Shown: piece after piece, positions 54,507 through 63,452 of the stretch | Position numbering within the stretch: position 1 is the stretch's first letter | Layout of the letters: every line of letters begins with the position of its first letter | DNA from: Planctomycetaceae bacterium | Lineage (GTDB): Bacteria > Planctomycetota > Planctomycetia > Planctomycetales > Planctomycetaceae | Direction of reading: 5' to 3' | Length of the DNA stretch: 64,000 bases | Assembly (NCBI GenBank): GCA_029259815.1 | Contig: JAJDEJ010000086.1 | Span: 1 to 64,000 of the forward strand | Notes under the pieces: model-generated | What the model was told of the DNA's origin: nothing | The model's input: only the letters and a program-made list of their open reading frames with translations | Databases searched by the model: none | Translations under genes and position numbers: made by a program

Positions 54507-54580
54507 GCACCCGTAGCTCAGTTGGTTAGAGTGCATGCTTGACATGCATGAGGTCGCTGGTTCGAATCCAGCCGGGTGCA
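54507..54580 (+). tRNA. tRNA-Val (GAC anticodon)
   Basis: A complete cloverleaf of 74 bases. The acceptor stem is GCACCCG with CGGGTGC and discriminator A. The D arm is GCTC-AGTTGGTTA-GAGT. The anticodon stem is CATGC/GCATG with loop TTGACAT, giving anticodon GAC (reads GUC, GUU). The T arm is GCTGG-TTCGAAT-CCAGC. CCA is not encoded; CTTT follows. A decayed integrase begins about 90 bases downstream, so this tRNA may have served as an island attachment site. Confidence 0.95.
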
Positions 54581-54667
54581 CTTTAAGTGATCGCTGGGGC
54601 ACAACTTGTGGCTACCTGTCGCCAATCGCAGCGCAACAGTCCGTCAACTGTCCAATTTTGACGAGAT

Positions 54668-54993
54668 GTGCTGCGATGTCACGACGTTCAACTCCCCCGA
54701 AAATACGCTCGCCACAGCAGCGGGCAGACTCGTGTCCGTTTCAACGGCAGAGTGATCTACCTTGGGAACTACGGCTCGCCCGAGAGCCGTGACCGCTATG
54801 CCGATGTGATCTCACAGTGGCTAATCACGAACTCTGAGCAAGGTACTACCTGTCCCCGGAACCTGAAGCACCTCAGACTACCGTCAATGCTCACATCGGA
54901 CGTAATCGTCGCATGTTTCGCTGGGCGGAAGCAGAGGAGCTCATCCCCGCTTCGGCACTGGTTGGGCTGGAATCGGTCCAAGACCTTCAATGA
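54668..54993 (+). pseudogene. Decayed tyrosine-type integrase
   Basis: Two fragments in different frames resemble planctomycete site-specific integrases. The first (54668-54840) reads RKYARHSSGQTRVRFNGRVI and YLGNYGSPESRDRYADVISQ, the usual N-terminal arm of this group. The second (54841-54993) reads QTTVNAHIGRNRRMFRWAEA and EELIPASALVGLESVQDLQ followed by a stop; this matches the core-binding part. About 60-70 codons between the two are missing, the frame changes, and the entire catalytic domain with its R-H-R-Y residues is absent. It lies immediately behind tRNA-Val in the same orientation, the usual place for an integrase of a tRNA-integrated element. Confidence 0.8.
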
Positions 54994-55118
54994 GGGAGAC
55001 CTGAGCAAATGAGTCGAGTCCTGTGAAGCCGGTGCCAGAGGCGCATGTTGACGTCGTCGGGACATGCAGTTCGAATTGGAGAAGACTATAGCACTCGGTG
55101 TTGTGCAACCCATGATTG

Positions 55119-56315
55119 TTATGTCTTCTGGATTGTTTCCGAGTTTGTGTTCACTTCAGTTCTCTGGACAGAATGAGATTCCAAACTCTGTCGTGCTTCC
55201 CGAGCGATTGTTTCAGCGGTTGCGGCTTGCGAAGCCAGGGTCGTGATATGACCCATCTTTCGTCCTGATTTGGGGCAGGCTTTTCCATAGAGGTGAAGCT
55301 TAGCCGTGGGGCAGGTCAGCAGGCGTGACCAGTCTGGTGACGTATTGTCCTCCCAGATATCGCCGAGGAGGTTTGCCATCGCAGCGGGTTGGCGTTGAGC
55401 CGTTGAGCCGAGTGGGAGTCCGCAGACGGCGCGGACCTGTTGTTCAAACTGACAGGTCATGTGTGCATCAATCGTCAAATGTCCCGAATTGTGCGGCCGT
55501 GGTGCGATCTCGTTGATGATCGGCGAGCCATCTTGTGTTTGGAAAAACTCGACGCAGAGCACGCCGATCGTGTCGAGTTCCTCCATCACAGTCTGTGTCA
55601 TCGCAATCGCTTCGGCTCGCTCTGGGGGAGAAATCTCTTGAGCAGGTGACACCGACACATCGAGAATGTGATTGACATGCTGATTCAAAATCGGGTCGTA
55701 GGCCCGGAACTCACCGTCGATTCCACGCACTCCGATGACCGAGAACTCACTGGCGAAGTCGACAATGCCCTCCAGGATGCCTTCGGTCTGTGCAAATTCT
55801 TCCCACACCTCGTGCGCTTGTTCGCACGATGTGAGTCGGAACTGCCCCTTGCCGTCGTAACCGCAGGTCGTCGTTTTCAGTATGCCTTCACCACCGTAGT
55901 CAGAGACGCCGAGCGAGAGCTCCGCTGCTGTCCGCACGAGACGGAAAGGCGCGGTCGGCAGCCCCATTTTTTGGAGTCGACTCTTCTCGTGAAACCGATT
56001 CTGCGCGGTGAAGATCGTCTCGGCCCCCGGACGGACTGGTGCCCAATGCTCGATGATTGAGATTGCCTCAGACGGGACATTCTCGAATTCGAGTGTCACA
56101 ACGTCCACGCCCTTTGCAAACTCAGTGAGCGCTTCGTTGTCGTCGTACTCGGTCACCCATTCCACATCCGCCACTTGCCCGGCGGGGGTATTACGCTCGG
56201 GGGAGAAGACTTCGATCTGGTAGCCGAGTCGACGTGCGGCGATGGTCATCATGCGACCCAGTTGACCACTGCCGAGGACGCCGATCACGGAGCCGGGGAG
56301 AATCGGGGAAGTCAT
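55119..56315 (-). CDS. purK: 5-(carboxyamino)imidazole ribonucleotide synthase
   Basis: A 398-residue ATP-grasp enzyme that converts AIR, ATP and bicarbonate to N5-CAIR in purine synthesis. Motifs: [18 protein letters not shown] at the start, [28 protein letters not shown] (ATP-grasp lysines), and [18 protein letters not shown] in the metal-binding segment. A C-terminal extension of about 25 residues ([20 protein letters not shown]) goes beyond most PurK proteins. The start overlaps the purE stop by two codons' worth of bases (TCATAG-type overlap at 56312-56315), so purE-purK are coupled. Expression is probably governed by the promoter before purE. Confidence 0.95.
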   Translation of the reverse strand: MTSPILPGSVIGVLGSGQLGRMMTIAARRLGYQIEVFSPERNTPAGQVADVEWVTEYDDNEALTEFAKGVDVVTLEFENVPSEAISIIEHWAPVRPGAETIFTAQNRFHEKSRLQKMGLPTAPFRLVRTAAELSLGVSDYGGEGILKTTTCGYDGKGQFRLTSCEQAHEVWEEFAQTEGILEGIVDFASEFSVIGVRGIDGEFRAYDPILNQHVNHILDVSVSPAQEISPPERAEAIAMTQTVMEELDTIGVLCVEFFQTQDGSPIINEIAPRPHNSGHLTIDAHMTCQFEQQVRAVCGLPLGSTAQRQPAAMANLLGDIWEDNTSPDWSRLLTCPTAKLHLYGKACPKSGRKMGHITTLASQAATAETIAREARQSLESHSVQRTEVNTNSETIQKT

Positions 56316-56803
56316 AGGGAGGAGTCTTCCATCACCTTGCGAGTTTGTTCGTGGTGGTACGCTTCGAGTTGCTCTTGGAGCAATGGATGGGATGTTGCGA
56401 GCACTCGAATCGCCAGCAGCGCTGCGTTCTTGGCCCCCGCACTGCCGATCGCCAAAGTGCCGACTGGCACGCCGCCCGGCATCTGAGCGATTGAGAGCAG
56501 TGAGTCCAGACCGTTCAATGTACGAGACTGGACTGGCACTCCGAAGACAGGCAGTGTCGTCTGAGCCGCGACCATGCCCGGGAGATGGGCAGCGCCCCCT
56601 GCTCCGGCGATGATGACCTTTAAGCCTCGGTCGACCGCAGACTTGGCATACTCACTCATCCACTCGGGAGTTCGATGTGCGGACACGACGCGGGTCTCAT
56701 GAGGCACGCCGAACTCGTTGAGCACATCCGCAGCAGCCTGCATCGTCTCCCAGTCGGAGCGGCTACCCATGATGACTCCGATGAGGGGCTGGTCATTGCT
56801 CAT
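56312..56803 (-). CDS. purE: N5-carboxyaminoimidazole ribonucleotide mutase
   Basis: A 163-residue class I PurE that isomerises N5-CAIR to CAIR, just after PurK. The active-site loop is [17 protein letters not shown], followed by [16 protein letters not shown] (catalytic His), [18 protein letters not shown] and [19 protein letters not shown]. The ATG at 56803 (MSNDQPLIG) gives a normal length; the open frame runs 50 codons further upstream into the 93-bp repeat, and those codons have no family resemblance. purK follows with overlap. Confidence 0.95.
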   Translation of the reverse strand: MSNDQPLIGVIMGSRSDWETMQAAADVLNEFGVPHETRVVSAHRTPEWMSEYAKSAVDRGLKVIIAGAGGAAHLPGMVAAQTTLPVFGVPVQSRTLNGLDSLLSIAQMPGGVPVGTLAIGSAGAKNAALLAIRVLATSHPLLQEQLEAYHHEQTRKVMEDSSL

Positions 56804-56885
56804 TCGAATTGCCGGACTTCCTCTGCATTGGTGATCGATGCTCACGCGTGTTGACGTCGAACACAGCGAACGCTGGACCATTTTC

Positions 56886-56978
56886 ATGGTTTCTGTGCAG
56901 GAGCTTGCTCGAGGAATGACCTCTGCCTGCTGAAAGGCCCTCCTGCATGACACCTGAAGAACAACTTTCGAATTGCTC
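56886..56978. repeat. 93-bp dispersed repeat, copy 2
   Basis: The inverted counterpart of 27395-27487, about 89 of 93 identical. It lies 82 bases upstream of the purE start. The two copies are about 29 kb apart and both lie in 5' regions of - strand genes, but in opposite orientation relative to those genes. Short inner arms TGCAGGAG/CTCCTGCA are preserved in both copies. Confidence 0.85.
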
Positions 56979-57063
56979 TCGCAGTGGTTTTAGGCAGTAA
57001 TAAACAGTTCACAACCTAAATCACGAACGTGTTGGTTGATTCGTAACGCTGGGTGATGATGCC

Positions 57064-57357
57064 TCAATCTGTTGAGACATCTCCGGACTGAGGGAGAACG
57101 AAGATCGCATCAGCTGTCGGCAGATGACGCGGGGGACTCGGACAGTTGAACAGTGGTCCGCAGGCGGGTCTCCACGAAGGAGCACACCGATGCCAAGGTG
57201 TGCGAGTCACATGTGCCAAGTCGAGATCGGGAGCGTAGAGGCAATCTCGACAGTGAGTGTCACCGATCTCCTGATGTACCGCACAGGAAGGGTCGCTCAT
57301 GGCGTGACATCCTGCGAGCAGCAATGCCCATCCCGCGACGAATTGAAACCGGTCCAT
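57064..57357 (-). CDS. Small Cys-rich lipoprotein-like protein
   Basis: A 97-residue protein from the ATG at 57357. It starts with MDRFQFVAGWALLLAGCHAM, a lipoprotein signal with probable lipidated Cys17, and the mature part has five further Cys (PSCAVHQ, HCRDCLY, RCAPSWRPACGPLFNC contains the rest), hinting at disulphides or metal binding. No family is recognised. It is divergent from the sigma factor gene 57639-58523. A longer start 13 codons upstream is less likely because it would displace the signal peptide. Confidence 0.6.
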   Translation of the reverse strand: MDRFQFVAGWALLLAGCHAMSDPSCAVHQEIGDTHCRDCLYAPDLDLAHVTRTPWHRCAPSWRPACGPLFNCPSPPRHLPTADAIFVLPQSGDVSTD

Positions 57358-57638
57358 CCTGTCACCTCTCCTCAGGGCCTTCCATGCGTCAGTCACGCGT
57401 CAGTGTCCGCATCGGCACTCAAACTCGTTCAGCGACACAATTCCTGTCTCAGCCGTCAGAATCGATCCGTGTGAAACTCCTTTGGGAACTGAGCTTATGG
57501 TACGGGATTTCAACCACCGTCGAATCGTCAATAGCGATGTGACGCATCGATACTTTCTATTAGACGATAATTGAGATGCCTCGTATAAATAACCGACGAC
57601 TGATAGGTGAGTCCTTTTTCGAACAAGGAGCGACCAGG

Positions 57639-58523
57639 ATGACGACTCAATTGACTGCATCATCTCCAGTTGCTCGGTCCGGTGCTACCCGCATCGATTC
57701 GGGAGCTGTCCGTTTCGTGCCTCACGATTCGTACGATGATCCCCAACGAGTCCGCCAGATTCTCGAATCGATCCCACATGGCACGATCGATCGGGAATGT
57801 GCTCCGTTGCATCATCCTGGACATGACTATGACGTTGTCGAACGACCGTTGCTGACGGTGGAGGAGGAATGCTCACTGTTTGAACGCATGAATTGCCTGC
57901 GGTCCCTGGCTCAGAAGCGGCTGCTCGATGAGCAAGCAGATTTGGAGGATCGCCGCCGAGTGGCATCGCGTCTGCTCGAAGGCGCGATCGAGGTCCGCAA
58001 TGAGATCATGCTTGCCAATCAGCGTCTGGTTGTATCGATTGCGCGGAAGTTCCATCGAGGGGCACTTCCTTTGGAAGATTTGATCGCAGAGGCGAACATC
58101 ACCTTGTCTGCTGCGGTCAATGCGTTCGATTGTCATCGAGGCTTTCGGTTCAGCACCTACGCAACGCACTCCATCATCAGGCGATTGGCACGATTGACAG
58201 AGCGAGTTCAGCGTCAGCGGACGTCCGAAAGCTGCGTTGAACCAGAAATCATCGAAGCATCGCTGCCAGTAGAAACCAGCGGTGTGGATCGAACCATGGT
58301 CGCTCAGCTCATCGCCAAACTCTTGCACTCCCTTCCCCCTGAGGAGCGGGAACTGCTTGAACAGAGATTTGGGTTGGGAAAACAAGATCGCCGGCAGACG
58401 TTGGCAGAGTTGGGTGAAGCCCGTGGAGTCTCGGGTGAATCAATGCGGCAGCGTTTGGTCCGGATTTGCGATAAACTCAGGGAGTCGGTGGATCAGCATG
58501 GTGAACTGGCTCAAGGCTGGTAG
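57639..58523 (+). CDS. Sigma-70 family RNA polymerase sigma factor
   Basis: A 294-residue sigma factor from the ATG at 57639, with AAGGAG about 10 bases upstream; the longer frame from 57576 has no ribosome site. Region 2 reads NEIMLANQRLVVSIARKFHR, then LPLEDLIAEANITLSAAVNA and FDCHRGFRFSTYATHSIIRR, ending in the -10 recognition helix. Region 4 is LLHSLPPEERELLEQRFGLG to RQRLVRICDKLRE, with a helix-turn-helix. Region 3 is short or absent. The N-terminal about 90 residues (SYDDPQRVRQILESIPHG, HHPGHDYDVVERPLLT) are not in standard ECF or housekeeping factors. No anti-sigma gene is next to it; the secretion-like ABC gene follows 32 bases on and could share its transcript. Confidence 0.92.
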   Translation: MTTQLTASSPVARSGATRIDSGAVRFVPHDSYDDPQRVRQILESIPHGTIDRECAPLHHPGHDYDVVERPLLTVEEECSLFERMNCLRSLAQKRLLDEQADLEDRRRVASRLLEGAIEVRNEIMLANQRLVVSIARKFHRGALPLEDLIAEANITLSAAVNAFDCHRGFRFSTYATHSIIRRLARLTERVQRQRTSESCVEPEIIEASLPVETSGVDRTMVAQLIAKLLHSLPPEERELLEQRFGLGKQDRRQTLAELGEARGVSGESMRQRLVRICDKLRESVDQHGELAQGW

Positions 58524-58555
58524 GCTCTCTGATCTGCCCTCAGCCCCCGGAATCC

Positions 58556-60739
58556 GTGATGACGACAGAGCCAGAAAACTCCCCCCTGATCCCCACCGAC
58601 AAGTCGGTGAAGGACGACCTCGAAGCGGCTGCGTGGTTGTTTGAACAACTCGCTGTGCAGGCTGGCCAACCTGCCGATCGATCACGCATTCGGCGTGCTT
58701 TGGAAGAGGCAGCCGCGGCTTGGCCGGCTGGACCAGCCGACCGATGGTGGAAATGGTTGGTTGAAGCGGCTCGCAGTCTGGGGCTGAAATGCAAGATCGT
58801 CGACTGCACGTTCGAGCAACTGGCAGAGGTTGCTCGTGAGGAGGGACGGATCATCACGCGTGTTGGTGATGACCGACGTTGGAAAGCGATCTCAGCCACG
58901 AGTGGTCGGAAGTTTCGCGTGCTCCGCCCACTACGAAATCAAAATCAAATCTGGGTCAACTCACGTCGACTCAAGAGCTTGCTCGAAGTCCGAGATCGCG
59001 ACGACCTGACTCGCTGTCTGGTCGTCGAGCCGAGTCTCACTGGGCAGCCGCACCCCACGATCGATGCGGAGGAGCTGACGCCTTTCGGACGACTGTGGGC
59101 GCTGCTCAAGCCGGAAGCCGGCGACATTTGGATTATCCTGATCTTTGCGTTGGTGACTGGACTCTTGGCCCTTGCAACACCCTTGGCCGTCGAGAAGCTC
59201 GTTAACACAGTTGCGTTCGGTCGTCTGCTGCAACCGGTCGTGATCCTCGCGTTGATGCTGCTCGCCGTCCTGTCGTTCTCCGCAGCACTCCGGGCTCTGC
59301 AGACTTATGTCGTCGAAATCATTCAGCAACGTCTGTTCGCACGTGTGTCGGCTGACCTGTCGTATCGGCTTCCGCGAGCAGAGATCGACCATCTCGATGG
59401 GCAGAATGGTCGCGAGCTGGTGAACCGATTCTTCGACGTGATTACCGTTCAAAAGGTATCCGCTCAATTGCTCCTCGACGGCATCTCTCTGGTTTTGGGA
59501 GCCCTCATCGGCATGGCCGTGTTGGCGTTTTACCATCCCTGGCTTTTGGGTTTCGACGTCGTTCTGTTGGCGTTGATCGCATTTGTCATTTTCGTGCTGG
59601 GACGCGGAGCCGTGTCGACGAGTGTCAAAGAATCGAAGATGAAGTACCGCATGGCCGCCTGGCTGGAAGACCTCGTCGGCTGTCCAACAGCGTTTCGGCA
59701 TAGCGGTGCAGCGGAGTTTGCTCTCGATCGGGCTGACAGACTCACTTACGAGTACCTCAGCGCTCGAAAGTCACACTTCCGAGTGTTGATGCGACAGATC
59801 ATTTTTGCGTTGGGACTGCAAGCGGTCGCCAGCACTGTCTTGCTGGGTTTGGGCGGTTGGCTCGTCATCTCTGGACAGTTGACGCTGGGCCAACTGGTGG
59901 CCGCGGAACTGATCGTCACGGTCATCGTTGGCTCCTTCGCGAAACTCGGCAAGCATATGGAGAGCTACTACGACGTGATGGCTGCGGTCGACAAATTGGG
60001 GGTTTTGTTCGACCTTCCGATGGAGCGGCAGGACGGACTGCTCACGCTCCCCGGCAGTCAGCCAGCCGATGTGTTGTTCAGTGGTGTCAGTTACACAAAC
60101 CGATTCGGCCATCGCGTGTTAAACGACGTCCACATGGTGATCGACAGTGGTGAGCGACTCGTCCTGACGGGGCCGAGTGGGAGTGGGAAGAGTCAGTTGC
60201 TCGATCTCATGTTCGGCTCACGGATGCCTTCATCCGGACACATCGCGATCAATGGCATCGATCCGCGTGACATGCGTCCCGATGCGCTCCGCAAGCACGT
60301 CTCACTGGCCCGTGACCTGGAAGTTTTCGCCGGCACCGTCGCAGAGAACGTGCATTTGGAGAGACCTGACGTCTCGACAGGTAACGTCCGCGACGTTCTG
60401 GAGCACGTCGGCCTGCTCGATCCGGTCTTGCAACTCCCTGACGGACTCGACACGCCTCTCGTCGATGGAGGGTTCCCCCTCACAACGAATCAGGCTCGTA
60501 AGCTGATGCTCGCTCGGGCCATTGTCGGACGCCCCCGATTGTTGCTGATCGACGGGCTTCTGGATGCCCTGCCGGATGAGGAGGTGGGATTACTGTCTGC
60601 ACTACTCTTTGATCTCAAACAGCCGTGGACACTGGTGATGGTGACCGGGCGAAGCACGATCATCGATCAAGCTACACGCGTCGCCCATCGTGGTTGCGAT
60701 TCTCCCCGTCAGGCTGAGGAGGCCGTCCATGCCCACTAA
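58556..60739 (+). CDS. Type I secretion-type ABC transporter with degenerate ATPase motifs
   Basis: A 727-residue ABC exporter: an N-terminal region (about residues 20-150) resembling a C39-like peptidase domain without a catalytic Cys, a six-helix membrane domain (about 190-470) and a C-terminal ATPase domain. Walker A is intact (GPSGSGKS, residues 539-546). Other motifs have changed: Q-loop LARDLEVF in place of a Gln-containing loop, signature LTTNQ (642-646) rather than LSGGQ, Walker B RLLLIDG with Gly667 where the catalytic Glu belongs, and VTGRS where the H-loop His should be. ATP binding is plausible, hydrolysis uncertain. It overlaps the HlyD gene by 11 bases (60729-60739). No TolC-like gene is near. 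Substrate unknown. Confidence 0.88.
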   Translation: MMTTEPENSPLIPTDKSVKDDLEAAAWLFEQLAVQAGQPADRSRIRRALEEAAAAWPAGPADRWWKWLVEAARSLGLKCKIVDCTFEQLAEVAREEGRIITRVGDDRRWKAISATSGRKFRVLRPLRNQNQIWVNSRRLKSLLEVRDRDDLTRCLVVEPSLTGQPHPTIDAEELTPFGRLWALLKPEAGDIWIILIFALVTGLLALATPLAVEKLVNTVAFGRLLQPVVILALMLLAVLSFSAALRALQTYVVEIIQQRLFARVSADLSYRLPRAEIDHLDGQNGRELVNRFFDVITVQKVSAQLLLDGISLVLGALIGMAVLAFYHPWLLGFDVVLLALIAFVIFVLGRGAVSTSVKESKMKYRMAAWLEDLVGCPTAFRHSGAAEFALDRADRLTYEYLSARKSHFRVLMRQIIFALGLQAVASTVLLGLGGWLVISGQLTLGQLVAAELIVTVIVGSFAKLGKHMESYYDVMAAVDKLGVLFDLPMERQDGLLTLPGSQPADVLFSGVSYTNRFGHRVLNDVHMVIDSGERLVLTGPSGSGKSQLLDLMFGSRMPSSGHIAINGIDPRDMRPDALRKHVSLARDLEVFAGTVAENVHLERPDVSTGNVRDVLEHVGLLDPVLQLPDGLDTPLVDGGFPLTTNQARKLMLARAIVGRPRLLLIDGLLDALPDEEVGLLSALLFDLKQPWTLVMVTGRSTIIDQATRVAHRGCDSPRQAEEAVHAH

Positions 60740-62207
60740 CCGCCTGTTGGAACAACCTCCGGTCAATGGCAGCCCACGTCGTCAGACGATGCTGGTTCCG
60801 GTGGCCTACAGTGAGTCGGTGATGCCGGCTCTGCGACTGGCACGCTCATCACGCATCGCCCGTCAGATCGCCAAATGGCTGTTCGCCGGACTGCTAGTCA
60901 CTTTTGTCTTGCTCGCCTTCGCCCCTTGGCAGCAGTCAATCAGTGGCACGGGCAACGTTTTGGCTTACTCACCGGAACAACGTCCGCAAGTCATCCAGGC
61001 GACGATCAAGGGCAAGATCAAAGAATGGGGCGAAAATATTGTCGAGAACGCTGAGGTCAAACAAGGCCAGCTGATCGCCGAGATCCGCGACCTGGATGAA
61101 GGATACTCCGCCCGGCTGGACTTGAAACTCCTCAACAGCAATCAGGCGGTCGAAGCCGCGCAATCACAGTTGGAGGCGGACATCCGCAGTTTGGCGGCGG
61201 CAAAGGCGACAGTCAAAGCGTTCCAACCTCAGGTCGCGGCCTATCAGAGTGTCAAAGAGGCGGTCACCGAGGCTCAGGATGCCTACGTCTCTCAGGCCGA
61301 ATCGAAAGTGAGTGCGGTCAAGGGAAAACTCGCAGAGCATCAAGCCGCGATCCCCCAGCTCGAAGCAGAAGTTGAGCGGATGAGGAAGCTTCAAGTGGAA
61401 GGCAATATCTCGCTCCAGAAAGTGCAGGAAGTCGAGCGTAAGCTGAATGAAGCGAGAAGAAAAGTCGATCAATCGCAGGACTATGTCGCGGCGGCAAAAT
61501 CCGAACTCAAGGGGAAAATCCAGGATCGCCTCGCAAAAATCCAAAAGGCGCAGGTCGATATCGACTACGCTCAGGCCACCGTGGAAAAGGCTGAGGGAGA
61601 TGTTGCCAAGGCCGAAAGCAGCATCGAGAAGGCAAGGCAGATGCTCAATGTGAAGGAGAAGGAACGCCTCGACATGGAGACCAGCGTTTCACGTCAGGAT
61701 ACGCAGAGGATTTATGCACCGTTTGATGGGTATCTCGTGCAGATCACGCCCAACATCGGGACCGCGATTCTCAAGGGAGGTGACCCCATCTGCACAATCG
61801 TGCCCAAGACGACTGATCGCTCTGTGCAAATCCTACTGGACGGGAACGATGCCCCACTCGTCGAGCCGGGACGTCATGTGCGTTTACAGTTTGAAGGTTG
61901 GCCCGCTGTGCAATTCTCCGGCTGGCCATCTGTCGCGGTGGGAACATTCGGCGGCGAGGTCGTTTCGGTCGATTCCAGAGACAACGGCAAAGGCAAGTTC
62001 CGCGTGTTGGTCCGTCCGGACCCCCAAGATCGTGCCTGGCCGGCAGAGCGATTTCTGCGTCAGGGCGTCAGAGCCAACGGCTGGGTCCTGCTCAATCAGG
62101 TCCCGCTGTGGTTTGAAGTCTGGCGACAACTCAATGGCTTCCCGCCTGTGGTTGATGTGAACCAGCCAGAGGATAAGGGGAGTAAGCCACCTAAACTTCC
62201 CAAGTAG
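60729..62207 (+). CDS. HlyD family membrane fusion protein
   Basis: A 492-residue adaptor. The ATG at 60729 lies inside the end of the ABC gene, so the pair is translationally coupled. One membrane helix is at about residues 42-64 (WLFAGLLVTFVLLAFAP). The lipoyl-like half QATIKGKIKEWG and the second half IYAPFDGYLVQITPNIGTAI bracket a long coiled coil (about residues 130-340) with repeated Lys/Gln/Glu heptads. The coil is long for this family, consistent with a hairpin reaching across the periplasm. A beta-barrel domain follows. A partner of the upstream ABC gene; an outer-membrane channel would have to come from elsewhere. Confidence 0.9.
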   Translation: MPTNRLLEQPPVNGSPRRQTMLVPVAYSESVMPALRLARSSRIARQIAKWLFAGLLVTFVLLAFAPWQQSISGTGNVLAYSPEQRPQVIQATIKGKIKEWGENIVENAEVKQGQLIAEIRDLDEGYSARLDLKLLNSNQAVEAAQSQLEADIRSLAAAKATVKAFQPQVAAYQSVKEAVTEAQDAYVSQAESKVSAVKGKLAEHQAAIPQLEAEVERMRKLQVEGNISLQKVQEVERKLNEARRKVDQSQDYVAAAKSELKGKIQDRLAKIQKAQVDIDYAQATVEKAEGDVAKAESSIEKARQMLNVKEKERLDMETSVSRQDTQRIYAPFDGYLVQITPNIGTAILKGGDPICTIVPKTTDRSVQILLDGNDAPLVEPGRHVRLQFEGWPAVQFSGWPSVAVGTFGGEVVSVDSRDNGKGKFRVLVRPDPQDRAWPAERFLRQGVRANGWVLLNQVPLWFEVWRQLNGFPPVVDVNQPEDKGSKPPKLPK

Positions 62208-62257
62208 TGGGGATGAGAAATCGAGATGGGGAGTGCTGCGTCACTTTGAGCACCCGC

Positions 62258-62385
62258 TTACTCTCCTTGGCCGAGCGAATAGGCGACTTGACCGTCGAAC
62301 TGAGATAAGTTCTCAGTCTTCACAACGTCGATGCCGGCCTCCTGAGCCAACAATAACAGCTCAATCACCATGCGGTTGCTAGCGG
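62258..62385 (-). pseudogene. Truncated 3' fragment of an unidentified enzyme gene
   Basis: A short - strand frame ends at 62258-62260. It reads IELLLLAQEAGIDVVKTEN, then LSQFDGQVAYSLGQGE, which has the composition and phrasing of a real C-terminus; KTEN...FDG...YSLGQG recalls NADP-dependent isocitrate dehydrogenases of bacteria, a tentative memory-based match. Upstream the frame breaks off at the start of the dead IS630 element, so the gene's front has been lost. Confidence 0.5.
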
Positions 62386-62473
62386 TTTGTCAGTGATAAA
62401 GATTAGGGTTGCGTGGATTTGTGAAATCGGCGCTGCTTTGTGGACCATGACTCGAACCAGGGAGGGTTCCACG

Positions 62474-63452
62474 ATGCAGAAGAAGTAGATCGTTCGTTTG
62501 ACGGATTCAGAACGTGAAGTGTGCCAACAGGTGATTCGCAAGCTCAAAGGGACCAGCCAAAGAGTTCGTCGAGCGCAGGTGTTGCTCAAAGCCGATGCGG
62601 ATGGCCCGGCGTGGACGGATGCTCAAATGCAGATGCGTTTTCATGTCGCACCATGTCGCACAAAGACCGTCGAGAATGTCCGGCAGCGATTTGTCGAACT
62701 TGGTTTCGAGCCGACTCTGAATCGCAAAAAGTCACAAACGTCCGGAGCAAGGAAACTTCTCGATGGCCAGGAAGAAGCGAAAATCATTGCGATGCGACTG
62801 GGCTCTCCACCGGACGGTTACGGCAAATGGACGTTGCGTTGGTGGGTGGTTGAACTGGAGATCGTCGAAACGATCAGCCACGAAACTGTCCGCCAAACGC
62901 TAAAAAAAGTCGCCTGAACAAGCAACATGGCGAGGACGGGGCCGTGTCAACTTGAAAAGGGCCGCCGGACTGCGATGCTGAGTTCGCGGCACACATGGAA
63001 AACGTGCTGGAAACCTACGAAAGACCGTACGACCCATCACAGCCGGTCGTTTGCAGGGAAGCAAGTCCTGCCGCCGACCGATCCGGGAGGAGAGAGGCCC
63101 GGACGCGGTCGCTGAACGACGCGGTCGCTGAACCCGGTGCAGTTGATCAAAGAAACACGACAGCCGATTCCGGCGGCCCAAGACCATCCCCGGCGTGTCG
63201 ACGATGAATACGAACGCCACGGCACGGCTTCGATCTTCATGTTTTGCGAACCGCTTGCCGGTTGGCGACAGGCGACCGCCCGGGAACACCGCACAAAATT
63301 CGACGGGGCTCAGGAAGTCGCCGCTCTGCTTGACGGAAGAGACGCGAACTGTGCTCGCATCACGCTGGTCTGCGACAACCTGAACACGCACACCATCGGC
63401 GCGTTCGATGAAGCCTGCGAGCCGGAACGAGCACGCCAATCCGTTCGCCGCA
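62474..63452 (+). pseudogene. IS630-family transposase, inactivated
   Basis: The remains of an IS630-type DDE transposase in at least three frames. The presumed start codon at 62474 is followed by a stop at codon 5 (TAG at 62486-62488), beyond which the frame to 62917 reads KLKGTSQRVRRAQVLLKADA, GYGKWTLRWWV and SHETVRQTLKKVA. A second fragment about 62960-63080 reads EFAAHMENVLETYERPYDP. The third (63137 onwards) reads QLIKETRQPIPAA, YERHGTASIFMFCEPLAGW and ITLVCDNLNTHTIGAF, containing the DDE-type DN motif; it breaks off at EPERARQSVRR. A 16-bp tandem duplication (63102-63133) causes one disruption. Terminal inverted repeats were not recognised. Confidence 0.85.
63102..63133. repeat. 16-bp tandem duplication
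   Basis: GACGCGGTCGCTGAAC is present twice head-to-tail, at 63102-63117 and 63118-63133, within the IS630-family transposase remains. The unit is not a multiple of three, so it shifts the transposase frame. Confidence 0.9.

Noticed and set aside
54581-54667. A second tRNA behind tRNA-Val
   Set aside because: No T-arm or acceptor pairing follows the CCAGCCGGGTGCA end; the sequence leads straight into the integrase remains.
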